From assembly GCA_004366385.1 (NCBI GenBank), contig SIRU01000064.1, positions 1-64,000 on the forward strand: DNA of 64,000 nucleotides, written 5' to 3'. This document shows positions 29,962 through 38,756 of the stretch, one piece after another. The stretch is from Actinomycetota bacterium (lineage in GTDB: Bacteria; Actinomycetota; Thermoleophilia; Gaiellales; Gaiellaceae). Below the pieces are notes generated by a model that was not told the DNA's origin, searched no databases, and worked only from the letters and a program-made list of their open reading frames with translations. Each line of letters opens with the position of its first letter. Within the stretch, counting starts at the first letter, position 1. The position numbers and the translations under genes are program-made.

Positions 29962-32799
29962 ATGTCGGGGATCGTCGGCCGGGAGGCCGAGCTCGCCTCG
30001 GTCCATGCGTTCGTGGAGGGCGTGCCGGACGGCGCGGCCGTCCTCGTGCTCGAGGGCGAGGCGGGAATGGGGAAGACGACGCTCTGGACAGCGGGCGTCG
30101 AGCGCGCGGAGGAGCGAGAGGCCGTCGTCCTCCAATCGAAGCCGTCCGAGAGCGAGACCGCGCTTTCCTTCGCCGGGATCGGCGACCTGCTCGACCCGGT
30201 GCTCGACCGCGCGCTCGAGCCGCTGCCCCCGGCACAGCGGCGGGCGCTCGCGCGCGCGCTCGTGCTCGAGGACGACGAGGGCCCCGCTCCGACGCCGCAT
30301 GCGGTCGGGGTCGCGGTGCTGAACGCGCTCCGCGGGCTCGCCTCGATCGGGCCCGTGATCGTGGCCGTCGACGACGTCCAGTGGCTCGACGCGGCGTCCG
30401 CGGCCGCACTCGCGTACGCGGCGCGGCGGCTGCGCGCCGAGCCGGCCGGCGTCCTGCTCGCCCGCCGGACGCCGCACGTGAGCGCGCTTGCTACCCAGCT
30501 TCGCCGGTCGCTGCCCGCCGGGCGCCTCACCGAGCTGGAGGTCGGCCCGCTCGACGTCACGTGCCTGCACCACGTCGTCCATGACCAGCTCGGGATCGCC
30601 CTGCCCCGCCCACTCCTCGCCGAGGTGCACCAGGCGGCCGGCGGGAACCCGTTCTACGCCCTCGAGATCGTCCGCTCGCTCCGGCGCACCGGCGCCTCCG
30701 TCGAGGCCGGCCAGCCGCTGCGCGTCCCCGAGTCGCTGCACGACCTCGTCCACGGGCGGCTGCTCGCGCTCCCGGAGGAGACGCGCTCGTTCCTGCTCGC
30801 AGCGGCGGCGCACGCGCATCCGACGGTCGCGATCACCGAGGCGGCCTCCGGCGTCCCCGCGGCGGCCGCGCTCCCGCCCGCGCTCGAGGCGCGCGTCGTG
30901 GAGGTCGATCGCGACCGCATCGCCTTCACGCACCCCCTGCTCGCGGCCGGGGCGTACGAGGTCGCGGGCCTGCTTCGCCGGCGGGAGGTGCACGCGCGGC
31001 TCGCGAAGATGCTCGAGGAGCCGGAGGCGCGGGCCTGGCAGCTCGCCGCATCCGTCGACGAGCCCGACGAGGAGGTGGCGGCGGTGCTCGAGGAGGCGGC
31101 CCGGCACGCGCGGGCCAGGGGTGCTCCGCGACCCGGCGCGCTGCTCCTCGACCGCGCCCGCGAGCTCACGCCCGCGGACAGCCGCGAGGCCGCGCTGCGG
31201 CGGGCCGTGGACGCCGCCTTCCTCCACTTCGAGTCGGGGGACTCGCGCCGGGCCGAGGAGCAGTTCCGGACGTTGATCGCGGAGCTTCCTCCGGGCCGGG
31301 AGCGGGCCCGGGCGCTCGTGCGCTTCGCGCGTGTGCGGTCGTACGAGACGCAGGCCGAGGGCACCGAGCTGTTCCTCCAGGCGGTCGAGGAGACCGAGGG
31401 CGACACGGAGACACTGGCGGTCTCGCACGAGGGCGTCGCGACGTGCCTCTTCCGGATGCGCGAGCGGCTGGACGAGGCCGTCGAGCACGCGGACACCGCA
31501 GCCGAGCTCGCCTTCGGGCTGGGCGACACCGCGCTCGCGGCGGAGGCGCTCGGGACGCGGCTGCTCGCCGAGACGCTGCTCGGCCGGCCCGAGGCGGCCG
31601 CCACCCTCGAGCGTGCGCTCGAGCTCAAGGACGACGCGGCGAGCCGCCGGGTCATGGCGCAGCCGCTCGTCCCCGCGGCCGTGCGCTGGTGGTGGACGGA
31701 CGAGGTCGAGCGCGCGAAGGAGGCGCTCGAGGAGTTGCTCGACCGCGCCGGCGAGCTCGGGGACGAGAGCTCGACGCCCTACCTGCTCGTGATCCTGGGC
31801 CAGGTCGAGTGCGCGCGCTCCGACCTCCCGTCCGCCCTCAACTGCGCCGTCGATGGCCAGGCGGCGGCCGAGCAGTCCGGGCAGCGGACGCTGCTCGCCT
31901 ACCACGTGGCGCTCGAGGCTCTCGTCGAGGCCCTGCGCGGCAACGGCGAGCGCGCGCGGGCGGCAGCGCTCGAGGCGCTCGAGCACGTGCCGGAGACCGG
32001 AGGCCGGCCGGCAGAGCTCGTGGCCGTCCGCGCGCTCGGCCACCTCGAGCTCGCGCTCGGCGACGCCGCCGCGGCGGTCGAGCGGCTCGCGCCCTCGGTG
32101 GCGTTTGCACGCGAGCAGGGGATCGTCGAGCCCGCCGCGATCCCGTTCGTGATCGATCAGGTCGAGGCGCTCGTCGAGACCGGCCGCGGCGACGAGGCCG
32201 TCGAGTTGCTCGACCGGCACGAGCAGCACGCGCGGCGGCTCGGGCGGGTGTCCGCGCTTGCTGCGTGCCTCCGCTGCCGCGGCCTGCTCGCCGCCGCGGA
32301 GGGAAGGCTCGACGACGCCCTCGCCGCCTTCGAGGACGCGCTCGAGCGGCACGGGGAGGCGGACGTGCCACTCGATCGGGCCCGCACGCTGCTCGCGCTC
32401 GGCTCTCTCCGGCGGAGGCTGAACCGCAGGCGCGAGGCCCGCGCCACGCTCGAGGAGGCGCTCGCGCTCTTCGAGCGGGTCGGTGCCGCGCTCTGGGCGG
32501 AGCGGGCGCGCGCCGAGCTGAGGCGGATCAGCGGCCGTGCGGCGAGCCCGGGCGCCCTCACGCCGGCCGAGGAAAAGGTCGCCGCGCTGGCCGCGGAGGG
32601 GAAGACGAACCGCGAGGTCGCGGCCGCGCTCTACCTCTCCGACCGCACCGTCGAGGGCCATCTCTCGCACGTCTTCGCGAAGCTCGGCATCAGGCATCGC
32701 ACCGAGCTGCCGGGGGCGCTCGCCGCCCGCCAAACACGCGGGGTCGCCGCTCCAAACACGGGGGAGTCGCCCGTTTCGGCGGAATCGCCCGCTCCCTAG
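29962..32799 (+). CDS. Large ATP-binding LuxR-family regulator (LAL type)
   Basis: A 945-residue MalT-like regulator. An N-terminal AAA/STAND ATPase carries Walker A GEAGMGKTT (about residues 31-39) and Walker B VIVAVDDVQWLD. A long TPR-like helical region (about 370-870) follows, then a C-terminal LuxR helix-turn-helix (LTPAEEKVAALAAEGKTNREVAAALYLSDRTVEGHLSHVFAKLGI). LAL regulators activate genes when a ligand triggers ATP-dependent assembly; the ligand here is unknown. ATG with TACGAT 8 nt upstream. The PDAFER-repeat gene immediately downstream is a plausible target. Confidence 0.94.
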   Translation: MSGIVGREAELASVHAFVEGVPDGAAVLVLEGEAGMGKTTLWTAGVERAEEREAVVLQSKPSESETALSFAGIGDLLDPVLDRALEPLPPAQRRALARALVLEDDEGPAPTPHAVGVAVLNALRGLASIGPVIVAVDDVQWLDAASAAALAYAARRLRAEPAGVLLARRTPHVSALATQLRRSLPAGRLTELEVGPLDVTCLHHVVHDQLGIALPRPLLAEVHQAAGGNPFYALEIVRSLRRTGASVEAGQPLRVPESLHDLVHGRLLALPEETRSFLLAAAAHAHPTVAITEAASGVPAAAALPPALEARVVEVDRDRIAFTHPLLAAGAYEVAGLLRRREVHARLAKMLEEPEARAWQLAASVDEPDEEVAAVLEEAARHARARGAPRPGALLLDRARELTPADSREAALRRAVDAAFLHFESGDSRRAEEQFRTLIAELPPGRERARALVRFARVRSYETQAEGTELFLQAVEETEGDTETLAVSHEGVATCLFRMRERLDEAVEHADTAAELAFGLGDTALAAEALGTRLLAETLLGRPEAAATLERALELKDDAASRRVMAQPLVPAAVRWWWTDEVERAKEALEELLDRAGELGDESSTPYLLVILGQVECARSDLPSALNCAVDGQAAAEQSGQRTLLAYHVALEALVEALRGNGERARAAALEALEHVPETGGRPAELVAVRALGHLELALGDAAAAVERLAPSVAFAREQGIVEPAAIPFVIDQVEALVETGRGDEAVELLDRHEQHARRLGRVSALAACLRCRGLLAAAEGRLDDALAAFEDALERHGEADVPLDRARTLLALGSLRRRLNRRREARATLEEALALFERVGAALWAERARAELRRISGRAASPGALTPAEEKVAALAAEGKTNREVAAALYLSDRTVEGHLSHVFAKLGIRHRTELPGALAARQTRGVAAPNTGESPVSAESPAP

Positions 32800-32848
32800 C
32801 CTCGAAGGAGGTGGTCAGAAGGGCCACCAGGAGCAGAAGGAGAGAGCG

Positions 32849-33517
32849 ATGACCCGCCTCACCACACTCGTCACCCTCGTCGGAGTCGGCCTCGCGGCCC
32901 TCATGATCGGCGCCTCCGCCGCCTCCGCCGACCCGTGGGGCAAGGACATGCAGCAGGCCCACGTCGACTTCTGGAACTACGACCAGCAGACTGGGAAGAA
33001 GATCTCGAACACGTCTCCCGGCATCGCGCCCGAAGAGCTCGCGTCGCTGTACGGCGTGTCGAGCGACCTCACCGTTCCCACCGTGTACCCGGACGCGTTC
33101 GAGCGCGCGGCCGCTCAGGGGAACGTGCACGGGGCGGCGACCACGGCTCCGCCGGACGCGTTCGAGCGCGCGGCGGGCGTCCACGGCGTCACGTCGTCCG
33201 AGCAGGCGCTCACCGTCCGCGGCGAGGAGCTGAACCGGCAGAACGCGCTGGGGGCGTTCACGAAGCTCGCGCCCGACGCGTTCGAGCGGACGGCGCTGAG
33301 CCAGGGGACGACGTCCTCCGGCGTCATCTCCGGCGACGACAGGGTCCGCATCGACCCGGCCAGCCTGCCGACCCTCACCTCGCCCTCGACGTCGCCGACG
33401 TCGGGCACGGCGATCGAGTGGCCGCAGGTCGGGATCGGGCTGGGCCTGGGGATCGCCCTGATGCTCGGGGTCGTGCTGGCCCTCCGTGCCACGCGGATCC
33501 GCCAGCTGGCCCACTGA
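32849..33517 (+). CDS. Secreted/anchored protein with PDAFER repeats
   Basis: A 222-residue protein. The N-terminus is a signal peptide (LVTLVGVGLAALMIGASAASA before DPWGKDMQ). Three copies of PDAFERA/T occur about 20-40 residues apart (YPDAFERAAAQG, PPDAFERAAGVHG, APDAFERTALSQG). A Ser/Thr/Pro stretch leads to one C-terminal membrane helix (VGIGLGLGIALMLGVVLAL) and a short basic end, so it is probably anchored with most of the chain outside. I do not know a function. ATG has an AGAAGGAGAG ribosome site, 49 nt after the LuxR gene, with a strong terminator behind it. Confidence 0.88.
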   Translation: MTRLTTLVTLVGVGLAALMIGASAASADPWGKDMQQAHVDFWNYDQQTGKKISNTSPGIAPEELASLYGVSSDLTVPTVYPDAFERAAAQGNVHGAATTAPPDAFERAAGVHGVTSSEQALTVRGEELNRQNALGAFTKLAPDAFERTALSQGTTSSGVISGDDRVRIDPASLPTLTSPSTSPTSGTAIEWPQVGIGLGLGIALMLGVVLALRATRIRQLAH

Positions 33518-33544
33518 CAACCGATCGGCAGCCGCGAGGGCGAA

Positions 33545-33575
33545 GCCGAGGCCGCCTGGGGAGGGCGGCCTCGGC
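33545..33575. terminator. Strong hairpin terminator
   Basis: GCCGAGGCCGCC (33545-33556) and GGCGGCCTCGGC (33564-33575) are perfect 12-bp arms with a 7-nt loop TGGGGAG, 28 nt after the PDAFER-repeat gene. No T-tract follows. Confidence 0.75.
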
Positions 33576-33606
33576 ACGTGCAGGGTCGGGGTGCGACGAT
33601 GCGGCC

Positions 33607-34074
33607 CTGACGATCCGGCCCTATCGCAGGAGCTACTGGCGGCGCGCTCTGAACTCGCTCGTCCGCCCGCTCGCGCGGCTCGGGCTCACCGGGCCGCGCA
33701 CCCATCTCCTCACCGTCGCCGGCCGCAAGACGGGCAGGCCGTGGTCGACTCCGGTCTCGATCGTCGAGGAAGGCGGCGAGCGCTGGCTCGTCGCGCCCTA
33801 CGGCGACCGGAGCTGGGTCAAGAACGCGCGCGCGGCCGGCCGGGTCGAGCTCCGGCGCGGCCGCCGCCGCGAGCAGCTGGGCGTCGAGGAGCTCGCCGCC
33901 GAGGACGCGGTCCCGGTGCTCCGCCGCTACTACGAGCTGGGGCGCGTGACGCGGCCGTTCTTCGACGTGTCGCTGTCCTCACCGGCGGAAGAGTGGCTCG
34001 CCGAGGCGCCTCGCCACCCCGTGTTCCGCCTCGTCGAGCCCGCGGCTGTTGGCGAGCGGGCCGATCGTCCGTAG
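33607..34074 (+). CDS. F420-type nitroreductase/deazaflavin-dependent family protein
   Basis: About 155 residues matching the deazaflavin-dependent (DUF385/Ddn-like) split-barrel family: LNSLVRPLARLGLTGPRTHLLTVAGRKTGRPWSTPVSIV, then GERWLVAPYGDRSWVKNARAAGRVELRRG. These proteins reduce quinones or other substrates with F420H2. No ATG, GTG or TTG occurs in frame near the expected N-terminus. The best start is the CTG at 33607 (LTIRPYRR), or the true start was changed by an error. The reading frame is otherwise intact to 34074. Confidence 0.8.
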   Translation: MTIRPYRRSYWRRALNSLVRPLARLGLTGPRTHLLTVAGRKTGRPWSTPVSIVEEGGERWLVAPYGDRSWVKNARAAGRVELRRGRRREQLGVEELAAEDAVPVLRRYYELGRVTRPFFDVSLSSPAEEWLAEAPRHPVFRLVEPAAVGERADRP

Positions 34075-34092
34075 GATTCCCGCAGGGACGCG

Positions 34093-34716
34093 ATGAAGAT
34101 GACCGAGAGGGGAATCCTGCTCGTGGCCGCGACGGACCTCGAGCTCTGCGGGCACCCGGGCCTCGAGTGCGGGGTCGGGCCCGTGGAGGCGGCTGCCACG
34201 ACGGCGACGACGCTGCTCGGGTCGAGGCCGGCCGCGGTTCTGCACGTCGGCATCGCCGGCGGGCGCGGGATCACGCCCGGGTCGCTCGCGATCGGCACGG
34301 AGGCGGTGTACGCCGACCTCTCGGCTGCGATCCCGGTCGTCCAGCGCGTCCAGGCCGCCCCGGCTCTGCTCGCCGCCGCCCGGCTGGTGATGCCGGGCGC
34401 GATCGCGCTCCCCATCGCGACGAGCGGGACGGTCACCCAGGGTCCGCCCGCGCACGAGTTCCGGGTCGAGGGGATGGAGGGCTTCGGTGTCCTCCGTGCA
34501 TGCGAGCTCGCCGGCGTGCCGGCGGTGGAGGTGCGCGCGATCTCGAACGACGTCGGCGAGGGCGACCGCTCACGCTGGATGATCCGCCGCGCGCTCGAGG
34601 TTCTCGACGACGCGATCCCGAAGCTCCTCGAGGCGCTCGAGTCGACTACCGTTCCCGTGCATGGCGCGGCGGCGGACGTCGAGCACGCGCGAGCTCCCAC
34701 CTCCGCTCCCGCCTGA
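34093..34716 (+). CDS. mqnB: Futalosine hydrolase-like nucleoside hydrolase
   Basis: A 207-residue protein of the purine nucleoside phosphorylase/MTAN fold. Key blocks are LLVAATDLEL, LHVGIAGGRGITPGSLAIG, and VEGMEGFGVLRACELAGVPAVEVRAISNDVGEGDRSRW, where the ME of EGMEG and the Asp of SND contact the nucleoside. The ending ISNxVGxxDRxxW is typical of MqnB, which splits futalosine in the alternative menaquinone pathway. Other mqn genes are not in the window. The last ~20 residues overlap the next gene in another frame. ATG at 34099 is an alternative start. Confidence 0.82.
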   Translation: MKMTERGILLVAATDLELCGHPGLECGVGPVEAAATTATTLLGSRPAAVLHVGIAGGRGITPGSLAIGTEAVYADLSAAIPVVQRVQAAPALLAAARLVMPGAIALPIATSGTVTQGPPAHEFRVEGMEGFGVLRACELAGVPAVEVRAISNDVGEGDRSRWMIRRALEVLDDAIPKLLEALESTTVPVHGAAADVEHARAPTSAPA

Positions 34717-35431
34717 GCGGCGGACGGTCGGCCAGCTCGTCGCCGAGGCGGTTCGCCTCTACGGCGCGACCTTCCTGCACGCGCTCCCGCTCGGCGTCGT
34801 CGTCGCCGTCGTCAACCTCGTCTCGACCGGGCTCACGCGCTTCGAGGCGGCGCTCGTGCTCGCCGCGGCCGCGCCCGCCTTCACGCTCTCGTACGCGTAC
34901 GCCTCGCGGCTGGCGACAGGCGCCCGCCCGCCGCTGCGCGCATGGGCTGTCGCCCTCGCCGCCGGTGTCGTGCTCTGGCTCCCCGCCGCGTTCCTCTTCC
35001 CGTGGTTCGCGCTCGCGGGGGTGCTCTGGCTCGCGCTCGTCGGTCTCGCCGTCCCGGCCGCGATCGTCGAGCAGACGTCCTTCGGGCGGTCGCTGCGGCG
35101 GGGGCTCCAGCTGGGGCGCGCCGACTACCTGCACGCGGCCGCGTCGCTGGCGACGCTCGTCATCCTCTTCGTCCTCACGCGGATCGGCCTCGCACTCCTC
35201 CTCGAGTCGCAGGCGGAGAACACCGTCCGCACGGCCGTCTTCCTCGCCGACGCCGTGCTCGCGCCGCTGCTCTTCCTCGGAGGCGCTCTCCTCTACGTCG
35301 ACCAGGAGGCTCGGTTACGCTCGCCCGCAGCCGACCGACGAGAGGAGCGAGATGCCGACCTACCTGATGCTGACCACGCTGACCGAGAAGGGGGTCCAGA
35401 CCCTCAACGCCAATCCCGGCCGTCTGCGTGA
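34661..35431 (+). CDS. Polytopic membrane protein of unknown function
   Basis: A 256-residue protein with about five or six hydrophobic segments (FLHALPLGVVVAVVNLV, AALVLAAAAPAFTLSYAYA, WAVALAAGVVLWLPAAFLFPWFALAGVLWLALVGLAVPAAIV, AASLATLVILFVLTRIGLALLL). A conserved-looking cytoplasmic piece VEQTSFGRSLRRGLQLGR resembles membrane proteins of the DUF4013/glycerophosphodiesterase-membrane type. It overlaps mqnB by 56 nt at its start and the GYD gene by 80 nt at its end, with a hydrophilic tail there. TACCGT sits 8 nt before the ATG. Function unknown. Confidence 0.78.
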   Translation: MARRRTSSTRELPPPLPPERRTVGQLVAEAVRLYGATFLHALPLGVVVAVVNLVSTGLTRFEAALVLAAAAPAFTLSYAYASRLATGARPPLRAWAVALAAGVVLWLPAAFLFPWFALAGVLWLALVGLAVPAAIVEQTSFGRSLRRGLQLGRADYLHAAASLATLVILFVLTRIGLALLLESQAENTVRTAVFLADAVLAPLLFLGGALLYVDQEARLRSPAADRREERDADLPDADHADREGGPDPQRQSRPSA

Positions 35432-35636
35432 GGTCAACCGCGACGTCGAGGAGATGGGCGCGAAGGTGCTCCACCAGTGGGCCTCGCTCGGCGCGTACGA
35501 CTTCGTGAACATCGTCGAGGCGCCCGACGACGTGACCATCGCGAAGGTCTCGGTCGCCCTCGGCGCCCGCGGCAGCGCGAAGCTCGAGTCGCTCCCGCTC
35601 ATCGCGATCGACGACTTCCTCGCGACCTTCTCGTAG
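35352..35636 (+). CDS. GYD-domain protein
   Basis: A 94-residue ferredoxin-fold protein of the GYD family: MPTYLMLTTLTEKGVQTLNANPGRLREVNRDVEEMGAKVL, then the signature SLGAYDFVNIVEAPDD and a closing LIAIDDFLATF. The function of this family is unknown; members resemble small dimeric alpha/beta barrels. The ATG has a GAGAGGAGCGAG ribosome site and lies inside the tail of the upstream membrane protein gene. Confidence 0.93.
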   Translation: MPTYLMLTTLTEKGVQTLNANPGRLREVNRDVEEMGAKVLHQWASLGAYDFVNIVEAPDDVTIAKVSVALGARGSAKLESLPLIAIDDFLATFS

Positions 35637-35666
35637 GGCCGAGGCCTGCGCAGCCGCGAGCCACAG

Positions 35667-36113
35667 GTGGTAGACATCCGTGGCAAGAAGGTGGACGAGC
35701 GGTACACCATCGCGGAGGCGAGCGAGCTGACGGGGCTCTCGAAGCGCGCGCTGGCGCGCAGGATCGAGCGCGGCCAGCTCGCCGCCACGAAGGACGGGCG
35801 GCTGCGGTACGTGTCCGCCCGCGACCTCGCCACGGCCGGCCTCCTCGACCCCACGACGGGCGCGCCGCACGCGTGGGCCAGGCAGCGCGTGCAGCCTGAC
35901 GTCGTCGCGCGCGAGGTCGTGCAGACGCTCGTCCGCCAGAGCGTCGAGATCCACGAGCTCCAGCGGCGGCTCGAGGAGCTGAGCGACGAGTCGAGGTCGG
36001 ACGACGACGCGCTCCGCATGGAGATCGACCGCGCTCGCGCCGAGCGGCGTGAGCTCCGGAAGGCCCTCGAGGAGGCGCGCGCGGCGATCGAGCAGCTCCG
36101 AGCCGGGGCGTAG
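35667..36113 (+). CDS. Helix-turn-helix protein with coiled-coil tail
   Basis: A 148-residue putative DNA-binding protein. Residues about 10-52 are a MerR/excisionase-like winged helix (YTIAEASELTGLSKRALARRIERGQLAATKDGRLRYVSARDL). After a linker, residues 80-148 form a coiled coil (VVQTLVRQSVEIHELQRRLEELSDE..., LRKALEEARAAIEQL). The same layout occurs in regulators such as BldC-like or MerR-like proteins that dimerise by helices. Its target is unknown; the carbohydrate ABC operon begins 69 nt downstream. Alternative GTG start at 35691 (VDERYTIAEA). Confidence 0.82.
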   Translation: MVDIRGKKVDERYTIAEASELTGLSKRALARRIERGQLAATKDGRLRYVSARDLATAGLLDPTTGAPHAWARQRVQPDVVAREVVQTLVRQSVEIHELQRRLEELSDESRSDDDALRMEIDRARAERRELRKALEEARAAIEQLRAGA

Positions 36114-36140
36114 CTCGAGCCTCATCGTCCACAGGTGGCT

Positions 36141-36170
36141 GCCACGCGTGGCTCGCTCACCGTGTAGGCT
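36141..36170 (+). promoter_or_regulatory. Promoter and palindromic operator of the ABC importer
   Basis: GCCACGCGTGGC (36141-36152) is a perfect 12-bp palindrome placed about where the -35 box of TAGGCT (36165-36170) should be. The GTG start of the ATPase gene lies 12 nt after TAGGCT. Palindromes at this position in sugar importer operons often bind LacI/ROK/GntR repressors; no such regulator is nearby except the HTH protein just upstream. Confidence 0.5.
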
Positions 36171-36182
36171 CAACCCTGAGTC

Positions 36183-37394
<1,212 letters not shown>

Positions 37395-37440
37395 GGGTAT
37401 GCAGAGACCGACAACCGAGACCCGGGAAGGAGCTCGAGCG

Positions 37441-38736
37441 ATGAAGAAGCGATGGATGGCGTTCGCGCTGCTGGTCGGTGCGCTCGCCTTCGTCGCCGCC
37501 GGCTGCGGCGGGGACGACGGCGGCCCCGAGGGCAGCGAGGACATCACGGGCGAGATCTCGATCATGGCGATCTGGGGAGGCGCGGAGCAGGAGTCGTTCC
37601 AGGCCGTGATCGACGGCTTCACCGACCTGTACCCGAACGTGACGGTGAGTTACACGTCCGGCGGAGACAACCTGGCGCCGCTGCTGTCGAGCGCGGTCGA
37701 GGGCGGCAACCCGCCCGACATCGCGGCCGTCGGCCAGCCGGGCCTGATGCAGGGCTTCGCCGAGCAGGGGGCGATCCAGCCGATCGACGACCTGCGCGAC
37801 GAGATCGTCGACAGCTTCGGCGAGTCCGTCGCCGACGTGGGGGCCGTGGACGGCACCCAGTACGGCGTCATGTTCAAGGGAGCCAACAAGGCGACCATCT
37901 GGTACAACGTCGCGTCCTTCGAGGAGGCCGGCGTGGAGCCGCCCGAGACGTGGGAGGAGCTCCTCGAGGTGGCCTCGACGCTGAAGGCCGCCGGGATCAC
38001 GCCGTTCTCGGTGGGCGTGGACGTCGGGTGGCCGATCACCGATCTCTTCGAGAACGTCTACATCCGCACCGCGGGCGAGGAGATGTACGACCAGCTCACG
38101 AACCACGAGATCCCCTGGACCGACCAGTCCGTCAAGGACGCGCTCGCGCAGATGGCCGAGATCCTCGGGGACGAGTCGAACCTCGCGGGCGGCCGTGAGA
38201 CGTCCCTCCAGACGGAGATGCCCGCGTCGGTGGCAAAGGTGTTCTCCGAGCAGCCCGAGGCGGCGATGGTCATCATCGGCGACTTCGCGCCCGGTGTGGT
38301 CGCCGACAACCCGCTCGAGCCGGAGACGGGGTACAACGTCTTCCCGTTCCCGTCGATCGACGGCTCCGGGCCGGCGGTCGTGGGCGGCGGCGACATCTTC
38401 ATCCAGTTCCGCGACAGCCCGGCCGCGGACGCGTTCCTCGAGTACCTGACGACGGCCGAGGCGGCCGAGATCTGGGCTGCCCGCGGCGGGTTCTCGTCCC
38501 CGAACAAGGACCTCGACGACGGCGTCTACCCGGACGAGATCACGCGGGCGACTGCGAGCGGCCTCGCCGAGGCGGAGTCGTTCCGGTTCGACATGTCCGA
38601 CCTCCAGCCGTCCGCCTTCGGCGGGACGCCGGGAGCAGGTCTGTTCAAGGCGTTCACCGACTTCGTCGCGAACCCCGACGACATCGACGGGATCGCGCAG
38701 CAGATGGAGCAGGAGGCGGCGAGGGCCTTCGGCTAA
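37441..38736 (+). CDS. Sugar ABC transporter substrate-binding lipoprotein
   Basis: A 431-residue extracytoplasmic solute-binding protein of the CUT1/family-1 type. The lipoprotein signal is MKKRWMAFALLVGALAFVAAGCGG, with lipobox AAGC near residue 22, then an acidic linker. Binding-fold blocks include ISIMAIWGGAEQESFQAVIDGF, ATIWYNVASFEEAG, PPETWEELLEVASTLKAAGITPFSV and PNKDLDDGVYPDE. The substrate is unknown, probably an oligosaccharide or glycoside. It follows the ATPase by 46 nt with ribosome site GGGAAGGAG. Confidence 0.95.
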   Translation: MKKRWMAFALLVGALAFVAAGCGGDDGGPEGSEDITGEISIMAIWGGAEQESFQAVIDGFTDLYPNVTVSYTSGGDNLAPLLSSAVEGGNPPDIAAVGQPGLMQGFAEQGAIQPIDDLRDEIVDSFGESVADVGAVDGTQYGVMFKGANKATIWYNVASFEEAGVEPPETWEELLEVASTLKAAGITPFSVGVDVGWPITDLFENVYIRTAGEEMYDQLTNHEIPWTDQSVKDALAQMAEILGDESNLAGGRETSLQTEMPASVAKVFSEQPEAAMVIIGDFAPGVVADNPLEPETGYNVFPFPSIDGSGPAVVGGGDIFIQFRDSPAADAFLEYLTTAEAAEIWAARGGFSSPNKDLDDGVYPDEITRATASGLAEAESFRFDMSDLQPSAFGGTPGAGLFKAFTDFVANPDDIDGIAQQMEQEAARAFG

Positions 38737-38756
38737 GGCCGAACGGCGCTCGACGG

